DNA of 64,000 bases from the NCBI RefSeq assembly GCF_000384295.1, contig NZ_KB913037.1, positions 4,908,868 through 4,972,867 on the forward strand, given 5' to 3'. The notes under the pieces were generated by a model. The model made no database searches and was not told where the DNA came from. It was given only the letters and a program-made list of their open reading frames with translations. The translations under genes and the position numbers were made by a program. Of the stretch, positions 25,432-34,745 are shown piece after piece (position 1 is the first letter of the stretch; each line of letters starts with the position of its first letter). The stretch comes from Amycolatopsis balhimycina FH 1894. GTDB taxonomy: Bacteria; Actinomycetota; Actinomycetes; Mycobacteriales; Pseudonocardiaceae.

Positions 25432-26148
25432 TCAGAAGCGGGGCGCGAGATGGTGCGCGAACTGCTCGACCTGCCCCGCGAGCGGCGCCGCCGCCCCGGC
25501 GGAAGGCACGCTGACCAGCACCAGCGCGCCCCCGGACGCCGTGCCCACCTGCGCGGTCACGGTGCCGGCGGGCTGGAACTTGCGGGCCACCGGGATGCCC
25601 TTCGGGTACACCGCCGCGGCGATCTCGCCGCCCGCGACCGGGAACCCGGCGGACCGCGCCGCCGTCGAACAGGCACCACCCGGGACGGCCTGGGTGTCGG
25701 AGACGTGGACAGGGAGCTCGCCAGCGAGGGCGATGGCGAGCTCCCTGTCCACCTGTTCGCACCCGGAGGCGCCTTCGGCCAGCTGGCCGGTCCTCCCGTC
25801 CGTGGTACCCCCCTGCTGAGGTACCGGAGACGGGAAGTTCGGTGACTCCCCACCGACCTGAGGACGCATCGGGCCGTCCCCGGGTTGTGCGGAGCCCAGT
25901 CCCGAATCCGAGGACGCGGCGTTGTCCTTGGCCGCGGTCAGCGACTCCGGAGTGCTTCCGGAGAGCACGCCGTACGCCCCGAACCCGGCGACGACCAACA
26001 CCGCGGCGCTCACCCCGGCGGTGATCCGGTTGCGGTGGCGCACGGTCTGGCGGCGGGATTCGCGGACGACGTCGTCCTGGGAGAACGTCGGCTCGGGCGC
26101 GTCGCCCGGCGCGGCGGAGAACAGCGAGCGCAGCTCCGGCTCATCCAT
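25432..26148 (-). CDS. Membrane-anchored protein encoded with an ECF sigma factor
   Basis: A 238-residue protein with a cytoplasmic N-terminus of about 40 residues, one membrane helix (about 42-62: ITAGVSAAVLVVAGFGAYGV), a Pro/Gly-rich linker and an extracytoplasmic domain with two Cys (about 129 and 159). Its ATG overlaps the sigma gene stop by 8 bp. Position and topology fit a regulator of the sigma factor, but there is no recognisable zinc anti-sigma motif, so the function is unproven. Confidence 0.7.
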   Translation of the reverse strand: MDEPELRSLFSAAPGDAPEPTFSQDDVVRESRRQTVRHRNRITAGVSAAVLVVAGFGAYGVLSGSTPESLTAAKDNAASSDSGLGSAQPGDGPMRPQVGGESPNFPSPVPQQGGTTDGRTGQLAEGASGCEQVDRELAIALAGELPVHVSDTQAVPGGACSTAARSAGFPVAGGEIAAAVYPKGIPVARKFQPAGTVTAQVGTASGGALVLVSVPSAGAAAPLAGQVEQFAHHLAPRF

Positions 26149-26650
26149 TGGTCTCCACCTCCCGTTCCAGGACCTGCTTCAGGTTCGCCAGCCCGCGCGC
26201 GGTCTGGCTCTTCACGTTGCCTTCGCTGCAGCCCAGCTCCAGTGCCGCGCTGGTCACGTCGAGTCCTTCGAAGAACCGCATGACCAGCACCGCCCGCTGC
26301 TTGGGCGGCACTTCTTTCAGCGCCGCGAGCAGGTCTTCCCTGGTCGCGACGAGGTCGTCGAGGCCAGGCGTGTCGTCGACGGGCTCCGGCAGCGTCTCGG
26401 TCTGCCACTCGCGTCGCCACGGACGCCGTGATTCGTCGATCGACGCCCGGACGAGTGTCTTGCGGACGTACGCGTCGGTCGCCGCGCGATCCCTGATCTT
26501 CTTCCACCTCCGGTGCAGTGCGACGAACGCCGTCTGCGCGAGGTCGTCCGCCCGGTGCCAGTCGCCACAGAGCATGTACGCGGTCCGGCGCACGGCGTCC
26601 CGCCTGGCGGCGAAGTACTCCGCGAACTCCTGCTCGTCGCGCTGGTCCAC
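26141..26650 (-). CDS. SigE-family ECF RNA polymerase sigma factor
   Basis: A 169-residue ECF sigma factor of the actinobacterial SigE-type subfamily. Region 2 is at about 8-75 (EYFAARRDAVRRTAYMLCGD, DDLAQTAFVALHRRW) and region 4 at about 105-160 (PPKQRAVLVMRFFEGLDV, GCSEGNVKSQTARGL). GTG 26650 gives the usual family N-terminus. Its downstream partner is a single-pass membrane protein, overlapping by 8 bp, and it is divergent from threonine aldolase. Confidence 0.88.
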   Translation of the reverse strand: MDQRDEQEFAEYFAARRDAVRRTAYMLCGDWHRADDLAQTAFVALHRRWKKIRDRAATDAYVRKTLVRASIDESRRPWRREWQTETLPEPVDDTPGLDDLVATREDLLAALKEVPPKQRAVLVMRFFEGLDVTSAALELGCSEGNVKSQTARGLANLKQVLEREVETNG

Positions 26651-26786
26651 GCGCAGTCGTGCTCCGCTCTGTTGTCGTTCGCCCGGGAGGACGGAATCAG
26701 GGGCGTCCACGGTTGCACGGACCGAGCGGGTTCGACCACTCAAGGGCACATTGATCCCCTCGACGTCGGTGTGATGTGATCGCTCC

Positions 26787-27809
26787 GTGACCTTCACGCT
26801 GCCGCCGCTGGATTTCCGCTCCGACACCGTCACCCGGCCGGATGACACGATGCGGGCGGCGATGGCGTCCGCGGAGGTCGGCGACAACGTCCTCGACCAC
26901 GACCCGACGATCGCGGAGCTGGAGGAGCGGGCCGCGCACGTCCTGGGCATGCCGTCCGCCCTCTGGGTACCCAGCGGGACCATGGCCAACCTCGTCGCGC
27001 TGAGCCTCCACCTGCGTCGCGGCGACCGCTTCCTCGCCACGCGCGGCGCGCACGTGCTGGCCAACGAGCTGGGGTCGGCGGCGTGGCTGGCCGGCGGCAT
27101 GCCCGAGCCGGTCGAACACGACGGCGGCCCCGGCCGCCCCTCGCCCGACGGCCTCGCGGCCGCGATCGGGCGGCCCGCGCCGTACTTCCCCCTGCGGACC
27201 TCGCTGCTCTGCCTCGAGAACACGCACAACGCCGCCGGCGGCGCGGTGACCCCGCCCGACGAGCACGCCCAGCTGCTGTCCGTCGCCAAGGAGGCCGGCC
27301 TGACCGTGCACCTCGACGGCGCCCGGATCTGGCACGCCGCCGTCGCCCTCGAGGTGCCGCCGGCCGCGCTCACCGTCGGCGTCGACAGCGTGTCGGCCTG
27401 CTTCAGCAAGGGCCTCGGCGCGCCGGTCGGCTCGGTCGTCGCGGGCAGCGCGGCGTTCGTCCAGGAAGCCCGCCGGATGCGGCAGATGCTCGGCGGCGGC
27501 GTCCGGCAGGGCGGCATCCTGGCCGCGGCCTGCCTGGTCGCGCTGGACCGCGTCCCCGAGCTGGCCGAATCGCACGAGAACGCCCGGCGGCTGGCCGAGG
27601 GCCTGCGCGAATACGGCTGGCCGGCGAGCGAGCCGGACACCAACATCGTCCTCGCCGAGGTGCCCGACAGCCTGGCCGCGCAGACCTGGCTCGACTCGCT
27701 GGGGATCCGCTCGGTCGCGGTGTCGGGCCGGGTCCGGTTCGTCACCCACCGGGACCTCAGCGCGGCCGACATCGAAGAAGCCTTGCGCCGGCTCAAGACC
27801 GGCGCGTGA
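26787..27809 (+). CDS. Low-specificity L-threonine aldolase
   Basis: A 340-residue PLP enzyme that splits threonine to glycine and acetaldehyde. Motifs: FRSDTVTRPDDTMRAAM at the start, EVGDNV, VPSGTMANLVAL, HLDGARIWHAA and the PLP lysine in SACFSKGLGAPVGS (about residue 210). GTG 26787 is the likely start; the RBS is weak. The neighbours do not suggest a dedicated pathway. A related beta-hydroxy amino acid aldolase is possible. Confidence 0.9.
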   Translation: MTFTLPPLDFRSDTVTRPDDTMRAAMASAEVGDNVLDHDPTIAELEERAAHVLGMPSALWVPSGTMANLVALSLHLRRGDRFLATRGAHVLANELGSAAWLAGGMPEPVEHDGGPGRPSPDGLAAAIGRPAPYFPLRTSLLCLENTHNAAGGAVTPPDEHAQLLSVAKEAGLTVHLDGARIWHAAVALEVPPAALTVGVDSVSACFSKGLGAPVGSVVAGSAAFVQEARRMRQMLGGGVRQGGILAAACLVALDRVPELAESHENARRLAEGLREYGWPASEPDTNIVLAEVPDSLAAQTWLDSLGIRSVAVSGRVRFVTHRDLSAADIEEALRRLKTGA

Positions 27810-27835
27810 CGAAGACGACGACACTGGGGGTACCG

Positions 27836-28414
27836 ATGAACTGGATCGTGTTCGACTACGGCGAGGTGCTCAGCAAGCCGAGCGCGGCGCGCCCGGACCT
27901 GGCCGCGACGATGGGCGCACCGCTGCCGGAGTTCGAGAAGGCGTACTGGGACTACCGGATCCCGTACGACGCCGGCAGCACGCCGCTGGAGTACTGGCAG
28001 GCCGTCGGTGCCGCGGTGGGCGTGCCCGTCGACGAGGCGATGTCGGCCGAGCTGACCCGCATCGACATCGAGGGCTGGGGTCACCTGGAACCGGCTTCGG
28101 AGGCACTGCTCGAGGCGCTTTCCGAGGCCGGCGCGGCGCTGGCGCTGCTGTCGAACGCGCCGTCGGTGTTCGGCGAGTGGGTCCGTGCGCAGGACTGGGC
28201 GCGGCACTTCCGCGTGACGTTGTTCTCGGGCGACGTCCGGTGCGTCAAGCCGGACGCGAAGATCTTCCGTCTCCTGCTCGACGAGCTCGGCGCCGAACCG
28301 GCCGACTGCCTGTTCTTCGACGATCGCGAGTCCAATGTGGACGGTGCACGTGCCGTCGGTCTGCGCGCCCACGTCTGGAACGGCGCCGACGCGGCCCGCG
28401 CCTGGCTGGACTGA
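27836..28414 (+). CDS. HAD-superfamily hydrolase
   Basis: A 192-residue HAD IA-type phosphatase. Motif I is FDYGEVL (Asp7 nucleophile; the usual second Asp is Gly, as in YihX-like members), motif II is LLSNAPS, the lysine is in CVKPDAKIF, and motif III/IV is LFFDDRESNVDGA. It probably dephosphorylates a small phosphorylated metabolite. ATG 27836 has a GGGGG stretch upstream; the long open frame before it is a shadow of the aldolase gene. Probably cotranscribed with the aldolase, 26 bp away. Confidence 0.85.
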   Translation: MNWIVFDYGEVLSKPSAARPDLAATMGAPLPEFEKAYWDYRIPYDAGSTPLEYWQAVGAAVGVPVDEAMSAELTRIDIEGWGHLEPASEALLEALSEAGAALALLSNAPSVFGEWVRAQDWARHFRVTLFSGDVRCVKPDAKIFRLLLDELGAEPADCLFFDDRESNVDGARAVGLRAHVWNGADAARAWLD

Positions 28415-28498
28415 AACTCACCCACACCGCACGGCCGCCTACCGGCCGTGATTCCCATGACCTAGGCTGGGCGTCCCCCGACTCCCCCGGCAGGTGCC

Positions 28499-29320
28499 AT
28501 GGCGACGAGCGAACGACCGTCCGACCGCGTCGACTTCGACCGGCCGAGCATCGCGCGCGTCTCCGACGCGCTCATGGGCGGCCAGAACAACTACGCGGCC
28601 GACCGCGCGGCCCTGCGGCAGATCCTGGACATCGCGCCCGAGTCCCCGGCGATGGCCCAGGAGATGCGGCAGTGGCTCGTCCGCGCCGTCCGCTACCTGA
28701 CCGAACGGCTGGACGTCGACCAGTTCCTCGACCTCGGCTCGGGCTTCCCGACGGTGGAGAACACCCACCAGGTCGCGCAGAAGTACAACCCGGAAGCGCA
28801 CGTCGTCTACGTCGACAACGACCCGGTGGTGCAGGCGCACGGCCGGGCTCTGCTCGTCGACAACGACTTCACGCACTTCTCCGGCAACGACCTGCTGCAC
28901 CCCGAAGAGACGCTCGCCGACGACACGGTGAAGCAGTTCATCGACTTCGAGCGGCCCGTCGGGCTCGTGATGTGCGCGATCGTCCACCACATCACGGACC
29001 TCCAGCAGGCGCAGCAGGTCGTCAAGTCCTACGTCGGCGCGATGGCACCGGGCTCGTACCTGCTCCTGCTGCACCAGCACAACCCGGACGACGGCTCCGA
29101 AGCGGCCGCCGTCGCCGCGTCACTGCAGGACCGGCTCGGCCGCACCGGGCTCGACACGCGCTACCGCGCGCGGGCCGAGATCGCGTCGTTCTTCGACGGC
29201 CTCGAACTGCTCGAACCCGGGCTGACCGCGCCGCACCTGTGGTGGCCGGACGGGCCGCGCCTGGCGCCGCTGACGCCCGTCAACTGGACGTCGCTGTGCG
29301 GCGTGGCGCGGATCCCGTGA
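28499..29320 (+). CDS. SAM-dependent methyltransferase, DUF574 family
   Basis: A 273-residue protein of the actinobacterial DUF574 (methyltransf_19) family. Typical blocks: SIARVSDALMGGQNNYAADR, FLDLGSGFPTVENTHQVAQ (the SAM site), VVYVDNDPVVQAHGRALL, and CAIVHHITD. Substrate unknown; these genes are numerous in Streptomyces and Amycolatopsis. ATG 28499 follows GGCAGG. It ends 3 bp before the convergent small membrane-protein gene. Confidence 0.88.
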   Translation: MATSERPSDRVDFDRPSIARVSDALMGGQNNYAADRAALRQILDIAPESPAMAQEMRQWLVRAVRYLTERLDVDQFLDLGSGFPTVENTHQVAQKYNPEAHVVYVDNDPVVQAHGRALLVDNDFTHFSGNDLLHPEETLADDTVKQFIDFERPVGLVMCAIVHHITDLQQAQQVVKSYVGAMAPGSYLLLLHQHNPDDGSEAAAVAASLQDRLGRTGLDTRYRARAEIASFFDGLELLEPGLTAPHLWWPDGPRLAPLTPVNWTSLCGVARIP

Positions 29321-29323
29321 AAC

Positions 29324-29512
29324 TCAGTAGCGGTTGATGCGCTTGCTGTCCTTCTTGCCGGTGATGGCGCCGTACGCGGCCGTGCCCAGGAAAACCACGC
29401 CACCGATGATGGCGATCCACAGGACAGCCTTGAACAGGAAGCCGAGCACGCTCCCCAGCACCATGAACGCCACCCAGGCGACGATCAGGCCGCCGACGAT
29501 CTTCCAGAACAT
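29324..29512 (-). CDS. Small two-helix membrane protein
   Basis: A 62-residue protein with two hydrophobic stretches (about 4-25 and 27-49) and a basic tail GKKDSKRINRY. GGAGGAG lies 3 nt before ATG 29512, which supports this internal start over the longer open frame. No family can be assigned. It is convergent with the DUF574 methyltransferase and lies 100 bp beyond the aminotransferase stop. Confidence 0.65.
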   Translation of the reverse strand: MFWKIVGGLIVAWVAFMVLGSVLGFLFKAVLWIAIIGGVVFLGTAAYGAITGKKDSKRINRY

Positions 29513-29612
29513 GGCTCCTCCGATGTTTCCCGTGGCCCCACCGGCCCGATAGCTACACAGTGCCAGCTCCGGCGGTGGAACTCCCCTCGAAGAGCCAACG
29601 TTCGGGGTTAAA

Positions 29613-30791
29613 TCAGGGTTCCCCCTGGCTGAGCCAGGCACCCAGCCGGCGCACCCCTTCGTCGATGTCCTCGGCGCTGCCGGCGAAGGAGAACCGGACG
29701 AACTTGCCGCCGTCGACCGGGTCGAAGTCGACGCCGGGAGTGATCGCGAGACCGGTGTCGGCGAGCAGCCGCTGGCACCAGCTCAGGCTGTCTTCGGTGT
29801 ACGCGCTGACATCGGCGTACGCGTAGAAGGCGCCGTCAGCGGGGGCGAGGTTGCCGATGCCGATGCGCTTCAGGCCGGCGAAGAGCCGGTCGCGGTTGGC
29901 GCGGTACCGCTCGACGTGCGCGTCGGCTTCCGCGTACGCCTCGGGCGTGAAGGCGGCGAGGGCGGCGTACTGCGAGACCGCGGGCGGGCAGATGGTGAAG
30001 TTGCCGGTCAGGACGTCGACCGCGCGGTGCAGGCGCTGCGGCGCGAGCAGCCAGCCGAGCCGCCAGCCGGTCATCGCGAAGTACTTGGAGAAGCTCCCGA
30101 GCACGACCGGCTCACGGCCGAACTGCCACGCGCAGTCAAGTTCGGCGCCGTAGGAGATGCCGTGGTAGATCTCGTCGCTGATCAGCTGCACCCCGTGCGA
30201 CGCGCACCAGCCGGTGATCGCGGCGAGCTCCCCGGGCGGCAGCACGGTCCCGGTCGGATTGCTCGGGCTGGCGACGATCAGCCCGTCGATCGGGCCGAGC
30301 TCGTCGAGCAGGGCGACGGTGGGCTGGAAGTTCGTTTCGGCGGTGGTCGCGAACTCGACGACCTCGCAGCCCAGCACGGACAGCAGGTTGCGGTAGGCGG
30401 GGTAGCCGGGCCGCGCCATGGCGACCTTCGCACCGGGGTCGAAGGCGCTGAGGAAGGCGAGCAGGAAGCCCCCGGAGGAGCCGGTGGTCAGGACGACGTC
30501 GTGCGCCTGGACGTCGACGTCGTAGCGCGTCCGGTAGTGCCCGGCCACGGCTTCCCGCAGCTCCGGGAGACCGAGCTGCTCGGTGTAGCCGAGGGTGCTT
30601 TTCCGGAGTGCTTCGTGAGCGGCCGCGAGGACGGGCTCCGGCGCGGGCACGGACGGCTGCCCGGCGGCGAGCGACACGAGATCACCGTGGCTGCGCTGCC
30701 GGGCACCGGCCGCGGAGAGGACGTCCATGACGTGGAAGGGCGGCACACCGGCCCGCAGCGCGGGCCCGGCGAAGGCTCCGAGGTCGACCAT
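29613..30791 (-). CDS. Pyridoxal-phosphate aminotransferase, class I/II
   Basis: A 392-residue fold-type I aminotransferase. Evidence: LGYTEQLGLPELREAVA, TTGSSGGFLLAF, the cofactor-binding ASPSNPTGTVLPP, SDEIYHGISYG, the PLP lysine in GSFSKYFAMTGWRLGW, and the C-terminal arginine in FVRFSFAG that binds the substrate carboxylate. Substrate preference is not evident. ATG 30791 is 9 bp after the stop of the ESX-associated transglycosylase gene, so read-through from that unit is possible. Confidence 0.9.
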   Translation of the reverse strand: MVDLGAFAGPALRAGVPPFHVMDVLSAAGARQRSHGDLVSLAAGQPSVPAPEPVLAAAHEALRKSTLGYTEQLGLPELREAVAGHYRTRYDVDVQAHDVVLTTGSSGGFLLAFLSAFDPGAKVAMARPGYPAYRNLLSVLGCEVVEFATTAETNFQPTVALLDELGPIDGLIVASPSNPTGTVLPPGELAAITGWCASHGVQLISDEIYHGISYGAELDCAWQFGREPVVLGSFSKYFAMTGWRLGWLLAPQRLHRAVDVLTGNFTICPPAVSQYAALAAFTPEAYAEADAHVERYRANRDRLFAGLKRIGIGNLAPADGAFYAYADVSAYTEDSLSWCQRLLADTGLAITPGVDFDPVDGGKFVRFSFAGSAEDIDEGVRRLGAWLSQGEP

Positions 30792-30800
30792 GCGGCCAGG

Positions 30801-31931
30801 CTAGTAGCCGCGGTAGGCACCGCCGTGGGCCATGGCCTTGATGCCGGGCACGTTGTCGAGGCCGCCGTACCGGTCGAAGGAGTACCGCACCCCGGCGATG
30901 ATGTTGTCGACCGGGCTGTAGATGTTGTCGTGCCCCGGCAGTTTATGGGCATTGAACGTCGAGTCGATACATTGCATGAGACCCTTTGACGGATGCCCCG
31001 CGGCGGCATTCGAATCCCAGTTGTTTATGGCATTCGGATTTCCGCCGGATTCGTGCTGAATGATCGCCCAGATTTTCGGGATATCCGCATCCGTCACCGG
31101 AATTCCCGCCGCCTGGAGAGCCTTCAACGCTTCCTGAATCCATTGCTGCACATTGCCCGGGGGCGGCGAGGAAGGCGGGCCACCACTGGGCCCGAGGCCA
31201 CCACCTCCACCACCCCCGCCGCCGCCACCACCGCCGCCGTGGTGGGAGGCGCCGTTGCTGTGGACGCCGCCGGTGCTCTGGGGTGGCGCCGACGAGCTGC
31301 TCGGCAGCGGGACCTGGTCGTAGCCGCCCTCGATCTGCTGGGACATCAGCTTCTGCGACGCCTTGATCGCCGTGTCGGCCTGGGTCTGCAGACCGGTCAC
31401 GTCGCCGTCGAAACCGGCGGTGATGGTGTGGATGTCCGTCTTCGCGGTGGCCAGGATCTCCGCCGAGCTCGGGCTCGGACCGGGCTTGCCCTCGTCGTGC
31501 GCCGTCTTCTCCGCGGCTCTCGCGTTGTCGATGGCGGTCTGCGCCTGCTGGTTGCGGGCGTTGACGGCCTTTTCCGCCGCCAGCTGCTTGTCCTGGACGT
31601 TCTTCTTGATCTGTTCGAGGGACGACGCGAGGTCGTCGAGGTCCTTGGCGACGTCCTCGAGGTGGGTCTGCACCTTGGTCCCGGCATCGCGGACCTGGCG
31701 GACGTACTGGAAGAACTGGTCCGCCGCCGGACCGGCCCACACCCCGCTGTTGAGCGCGTCGGTCGAATTCTTCAGCGACGCATTGTGGTCGCCGGCGTTC
31801 TTGCCCGCTTCGCGGAACTGCGCCGCCGCCGCGGTGATCTTCCCCAGGTCGACCTTTTCGACCTGGTTCACCTTTTCCATGAAGGCGGCCCAGTTGTCCG
31901 GCGTTCCGGCGCCGTTGGAGTTCAAACCCAC
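30801..31931 (-). CDS. WXG100-type protein fused to a C-terminal lytic transglycosylase domain
   Basis: A 376-residue protein. The N-terminal 120 residues form a predicted helical hairpin with a true W-x-G (W65-A-G67), as in type VII secretion substrates. A linker of polar residues and 14 consecutive glycines (232-245) follows. The C-terminal domain (about 260-376) is SLT-like: catalytic Glu294 in IIQHESGG, then KGLMQ and DNIIAGVRYSFDRYGG. It would cleave peptidoglycan glycan strands after export. No Sec signal is present, so export through ESX is inferred. It follows an EspC-like gene by 16 bp. Confidence 0.85.
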   Translation of the reverse strand: MGLNSNGAGTPDNWAAFMEKVNQVEKVDLGKITAAAAQFREAGKNAGDHNASLKNSTDALNSGVWAGPAADQFFQYVRQVRDAGTKVQTHLEDVAKDLDDLASSLEQIKKNVQDKQLAAEKAVNARNQQAQTAIDNARAAEKTAHDEGKPGPSPSSAEILATAKTDIHTITAGFDGDVTGLQTQADTAIKASQKLMSQQIEGGYDQVPLPSSSSAPPQSTGGVHSNGASHHGGGGGGGGGGGGGGLGPSGGPPSSPPPGNVQQWIQEALKALQAAGIPVTDADIPKIWAIIQHESGGNPNAINNWDSNAAAGHPSKGLMQCIDSTFNAHKLPGHDNIYSPVDNIIAGVRYSFDRYGGLDNVPGIKAMAHGGAYRGY

Positions 31932-31947
31932 TGTCGTGCCCCTCGGT

Positions 31948-32259
31948 TCACTTGTCGACGTGGAGGGTGAGGTCGCTCGCCCCGACCTGGTCGGTCTCGG
32001 CGATCAGCCCGGCCGCCTTGCGCATGGCGAACCCCAGTGCCTCCATGTGCTTGCCCGCGGCGTCGAACTGGCTGTGCACGCCGTCCTTGAACTTGCCGAC
32101 CGCGCCGTGCGCGTCGCCGGTGGCGTCCATCCCGCCGAAGGGGCTTTCCTTCTCGTGGTCCAGGCCGGTGACCTTGTGCTTGGACTTCTCGAACTCGTCC
32201 TTCAGCTTCTCCACCTGACCGGCCGCGATGGCCAGCGAGTCCGAGTCGTAGACAGGCAC
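31948..32259 (-). CDS. ESX secretion-associated small protein, EspC-like
   Basis: A 103-residue protein rich in predicted helix that begins with a YDSDSLAIAAGQVEKLKDEFE segment typical of the EspC/T7SS target family; it has no W-x-G. The C-terminus (ASDLTLHVDK) lacks a YxxxD motif. It is transcribed with the WXG-transglycosylase fusion and may be its secretion partner. ATG 32259 lies 132 bp after the EspG-like stop, so the pair may have its own promoter. Confidence 0.7.
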   Translation of the reverse strand: MPVYDSDSLAIAAGQVEKLKDEFEKSKHKVTGLDHEKESPFGGMDATGDAHGAVGKFKDGVHSQFDAAGKHMEALGFAMRKAAGLIAETDQVGASDLTLHVDK

Positions 32260-32391
32260 GGTTCGTCATCCCCTTCGGAAACTTGTCTCCGCCCGGTCAG
32301 ACGTCGCCGTGACCAGGACGGTTCCCGCGCTTACTTTATGACTTCGCGCGGGGCGCGCGTACGGTCTCCGCGAACTTCCACCCGGGAGGGC

Positions 32392-33150
32392 TCAGGCCTC
32401 CGCCATCAGTTCGCGGATCCTCGTCGCGAGCAGGGCGTTGTCCGCCGGGGTCACCGTGGCCCACTCGCGGCCGTCACGGTCCGGGGCCACCTGGAACAGG
32501 TACCTTCCCGCGTCCGTGTCGAAGAACGCCACCACCCGGCCCGCCCGGTGGACGACGCCGTCGCGTGAAGTGCGTTCGGCGCCGAACTGGCCGCGGGCTT
32601 CCTGCCCCAGCAGCATCCCGGACAGCTCCTGGGCCTGGAACAACGGCACCCCGCGATCCTCCAGCGCCGTGACCAGCCCCTTCGCGTCGCCCTTCGCCGC
32701 CTCGTCGGCGGAGCGAAGAGCCGCGTACGGGATGCTCACCGTCTGGCCGACGCCCGGGCCGAGGTCGCCCGCGACCGAGACCGCCGCTTCCGGGAGGCCG
32801 TCCTCCGTGGCCGGGATCAGCCAGACCTCGCCGTGGTCGACCACCGCCAGGACGGCCTGGCCGCGGACGCTCACCGCGCGGCCGCGGATCTCGCGTTCGG
32901 CCCACACCCACACGTCCAGCCCGAACTGGGGGCGGCCCAGCAGGTGCAGCAGGTCCGCCACCTCGCCGGACGCCCGGCGGTTGCGGGCGAGGCGCCGCTC
33001 ACTCAGCGACGCCCACGCCGACTCCACCAGCTCACGCCGTTCCGCATAGGTGGCCCCTTCGCTCGGCACGTCGAGGGCGACGTGCCGCCGGGGCAGTTCG
33101 AAGGACTCCCAGAGCACGTCGAACTCGAGGGCGGACAGCACGAGCGACAC
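32392..33150 (-). CDS. EspG-family ESX secretion chaperone
   Basis: A 252-residue protein matching the EspG / ESX-1 secretion-associated family, which bind PPE-type substrates in the cytosol. Supporting features: N-terminal LSALEFDVLWESFELPRRH, the alternating strand-helix layout and length. GTG 33150 follows the stop of the PPE-like gene by 2 bp, as expected for a chaperone encoded next to its client. The identity of the bound substrate is inferred from adjacency. Confidence 0.8.
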   Translation of the reverse strand: MSLVLSALEFDVLWESFELPRRHVALDVPSEGATYAERRELVESAWASLSERRLARNRRASGEVADLLHLLGRPQFGLDVWVWAEREIRGRAVSVRGQAVLAVVDHGEVWLIPATEDGLPEAAVSVAGDLGPGVGQTVSIPYAALRSADEAAKGDAKGLVTALEDRGVPLFQAQELSGMLLGQEARGQFGAERTSRDGVVHRAGRVVAFFDTDAGRYLFQVAPDRDGREWATVTPADNALLATRIRELMAEA

Positions 33151-33152
33151 GG

Positions 33153-34736
33153 TCAGCGCACATCCCCGCCGTGGTCACCGAGCACGTCGGGCGAAACCAT
33201 CCGCTGGTCGGCGAACAGGTCCTGGTCGTCGACGCCGTAGCGGCGGACGTGCTCGGCGTCGTCCTCCTGCGGTGCCGCCTCGGACAGGAACTTCGTCTCG
33301 CCGGGCTGCTGCTTCGGGCTGATCTGCTCCGACTTCCTCAGCGCGACGGCTTCCTCCTCGGGCAGCTCCCCGACCGGCAGCGGCCGCATCGGGCCCTTCG
33401 GCTGGCTCTTTTCCCGCCGCTGGCGCTCCTTGTCGCCGCTCAGCGCGCCACCGGCCGCGCCCGCGCCGACCGCCGCCGCACCCGCGCCCAGCTCACCCGG
33501 CGTCGCGCCCGGCTTCACCGCGAAGCCGCGTTCGGCCGTGTACTGCCCGGGCGGCAGGGACGCCTGCGGGGCTGCCCCGACCGTGCGGCCCTTGGCCAGC
33601 AGCCCGTCCGGGGCGCGGCCCGGCGAGCTGTCGACGCCGGTCGAGCCGCCGGAAGCACCCCCGCCCGCGCCGCCGAGTGACTTGATCGGCGTCGTCGCGG
33701 GCGACGAACCGGGCGGCAGCGCGCCCGGCGCCCCGGGCGGGACGAACTGTTCGCCACCACCACCGCCACCGCCACCGGCGGACGGGCCGGAGGTGAAGTG
33801 GCCGCCTTCGTGGGCCGTGCCACGCCCCGGGGCGTTGACCCAGCCGGGCCCGGGCGCCGATGTCGGTGGCTTCACGCCGGACGGCGTCGTCGACGAACTG
33901 GGCGTCGTGTGCTGTGCGGGCGGAGCGCCCACCAGGCCGCTCTGCCGCGGCTGCTGCGCGGGCCGGGACGGCGGCTGGGCCGCGATGCCGTAGGCGGGAG
34001 TCGGCGGGTCGGCGTGCACGTGGTGCGACACGGGCTGCACGACCGGCGGGTCGACGTGCACCGACCGGACCTTGTCCGAAGCCGGCTTCACGCCCCCGTC
34101 CGGGGTGACCTGGACCGCGGCGCCGGCGACGTCGAGCACGCCCGGCGTGACGCCCGGGGCGGTCAGCTTCAGCGACTCCGGGTCGCCGAGCGACTGCGTC
34201 GAGAGCAGGTTCGTGCCGCTCTCCTGCGCGTACTCGTTCAGCGCCTGCGTCGCCTGCGCCTTGGCGTTGTTCGCGGCCTCGACCTGCCGGGCGTGGTCGG
34301 TCTCGAACCCGATGAGGCTGAGCAGCACGCCGTCGGTGAGCGTGTAGCCGCCCGCGCCCTTCCGGACGGTTTCGGCGTCCGGGAGCTTGTACTTCGTCCG
34401 GTTGAACGCCTCGCCCTGCTCGAACACCATTTCCGCGGCGTGCGCGACCTTCGTCGTGGCGTCCTGGGAGAACCCGGCCTGCTCGGTGAACACCTGGCTC
34501 GCCGCGCCCCCGGCCTGGCTCTGCCACTCGACGCCGAGCTTGAGCAGCTGCGCGCGCAGTGTCTGGTCGGTGTGGGCGAGCGCGGTCGCGACGGCCTTCA
34601 GCGCGTCGACGGCGGTGCCGATGCTGCCGGTGCCGTCACCGTTGATCATCCGCGTGATCTGGGTGGCGACCGCGGTGTTGGTCCAGCCGTCGAACCGGTG
34701 GTTCTGGATGCCGGCCGCGAGCTCGGAGAATTCCAC
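33153..34736 (-). CDS. PPE-like type VII secretion substrate with Pro/Gly-rich region
   Basis: A 527-residue protein. The helical N-terminal domain (about 1-180) resembles a PPE/WXG core, with WQS at 71-73 in place of W-x-G and a YxxxD secretion signal (YKLPD, Y116-D120). Residues 210-430 are Pro-, Gly- and Ser-rich and disordered, with a run of eight glycines near 324. The acidic C-terminus is not a known domain. GTG 34736 has GGGAGG immediately upstream, overlapping the stop of the lipoprotein gene. Confidence 0.8.
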   Translation of the reverse strand: MEFSELAAGIQNHRFDGWTNTAVATQITRMINGDGTGSIGTAVDALKAVATALAHTDQTLRAQLLKLGVEWQSQAGGAASQVFTEQAGFSQDATTKVAHAAEMVFEQGEAFNRTKYKLPDAETVRKGAGGYTLTDGVLLSLIGFETDHARQVEAANNAKAQATQALNEYAQESGTNLLSTQSLGDPESLKLTAPGVTPGVLDVAGAAVQVTPDGGVKPASDKVRSVHVDPPVVQPVSHHVHADPPTPAYGIAAQPPSRPAQQPRQSGLVGAPPAQHTTPSSSTTPSGVKPPTSAPGPGWVNAPGRGTAHEGGHFTSGPSAGGGGGGGGEQFVPPGAPGALPPGSSPATTPIKSLGGAGGGASGGSTGVDSSPGRAPDGLLAKGRTVGAAPQASLPPGQYTAERGFAVKPGATPGELGAGAAAVGAGAAGGALSGDKERQRREKSQPKGPMRPLPVGELPEEEAVALRKSEQISPKQQPGETKFLSEAAPQEDDAEHVRRYGVDDQDLFADQRMVSPDVLGDHGGDVR

Positions 34737-34745
34737 GCGCCCTCC

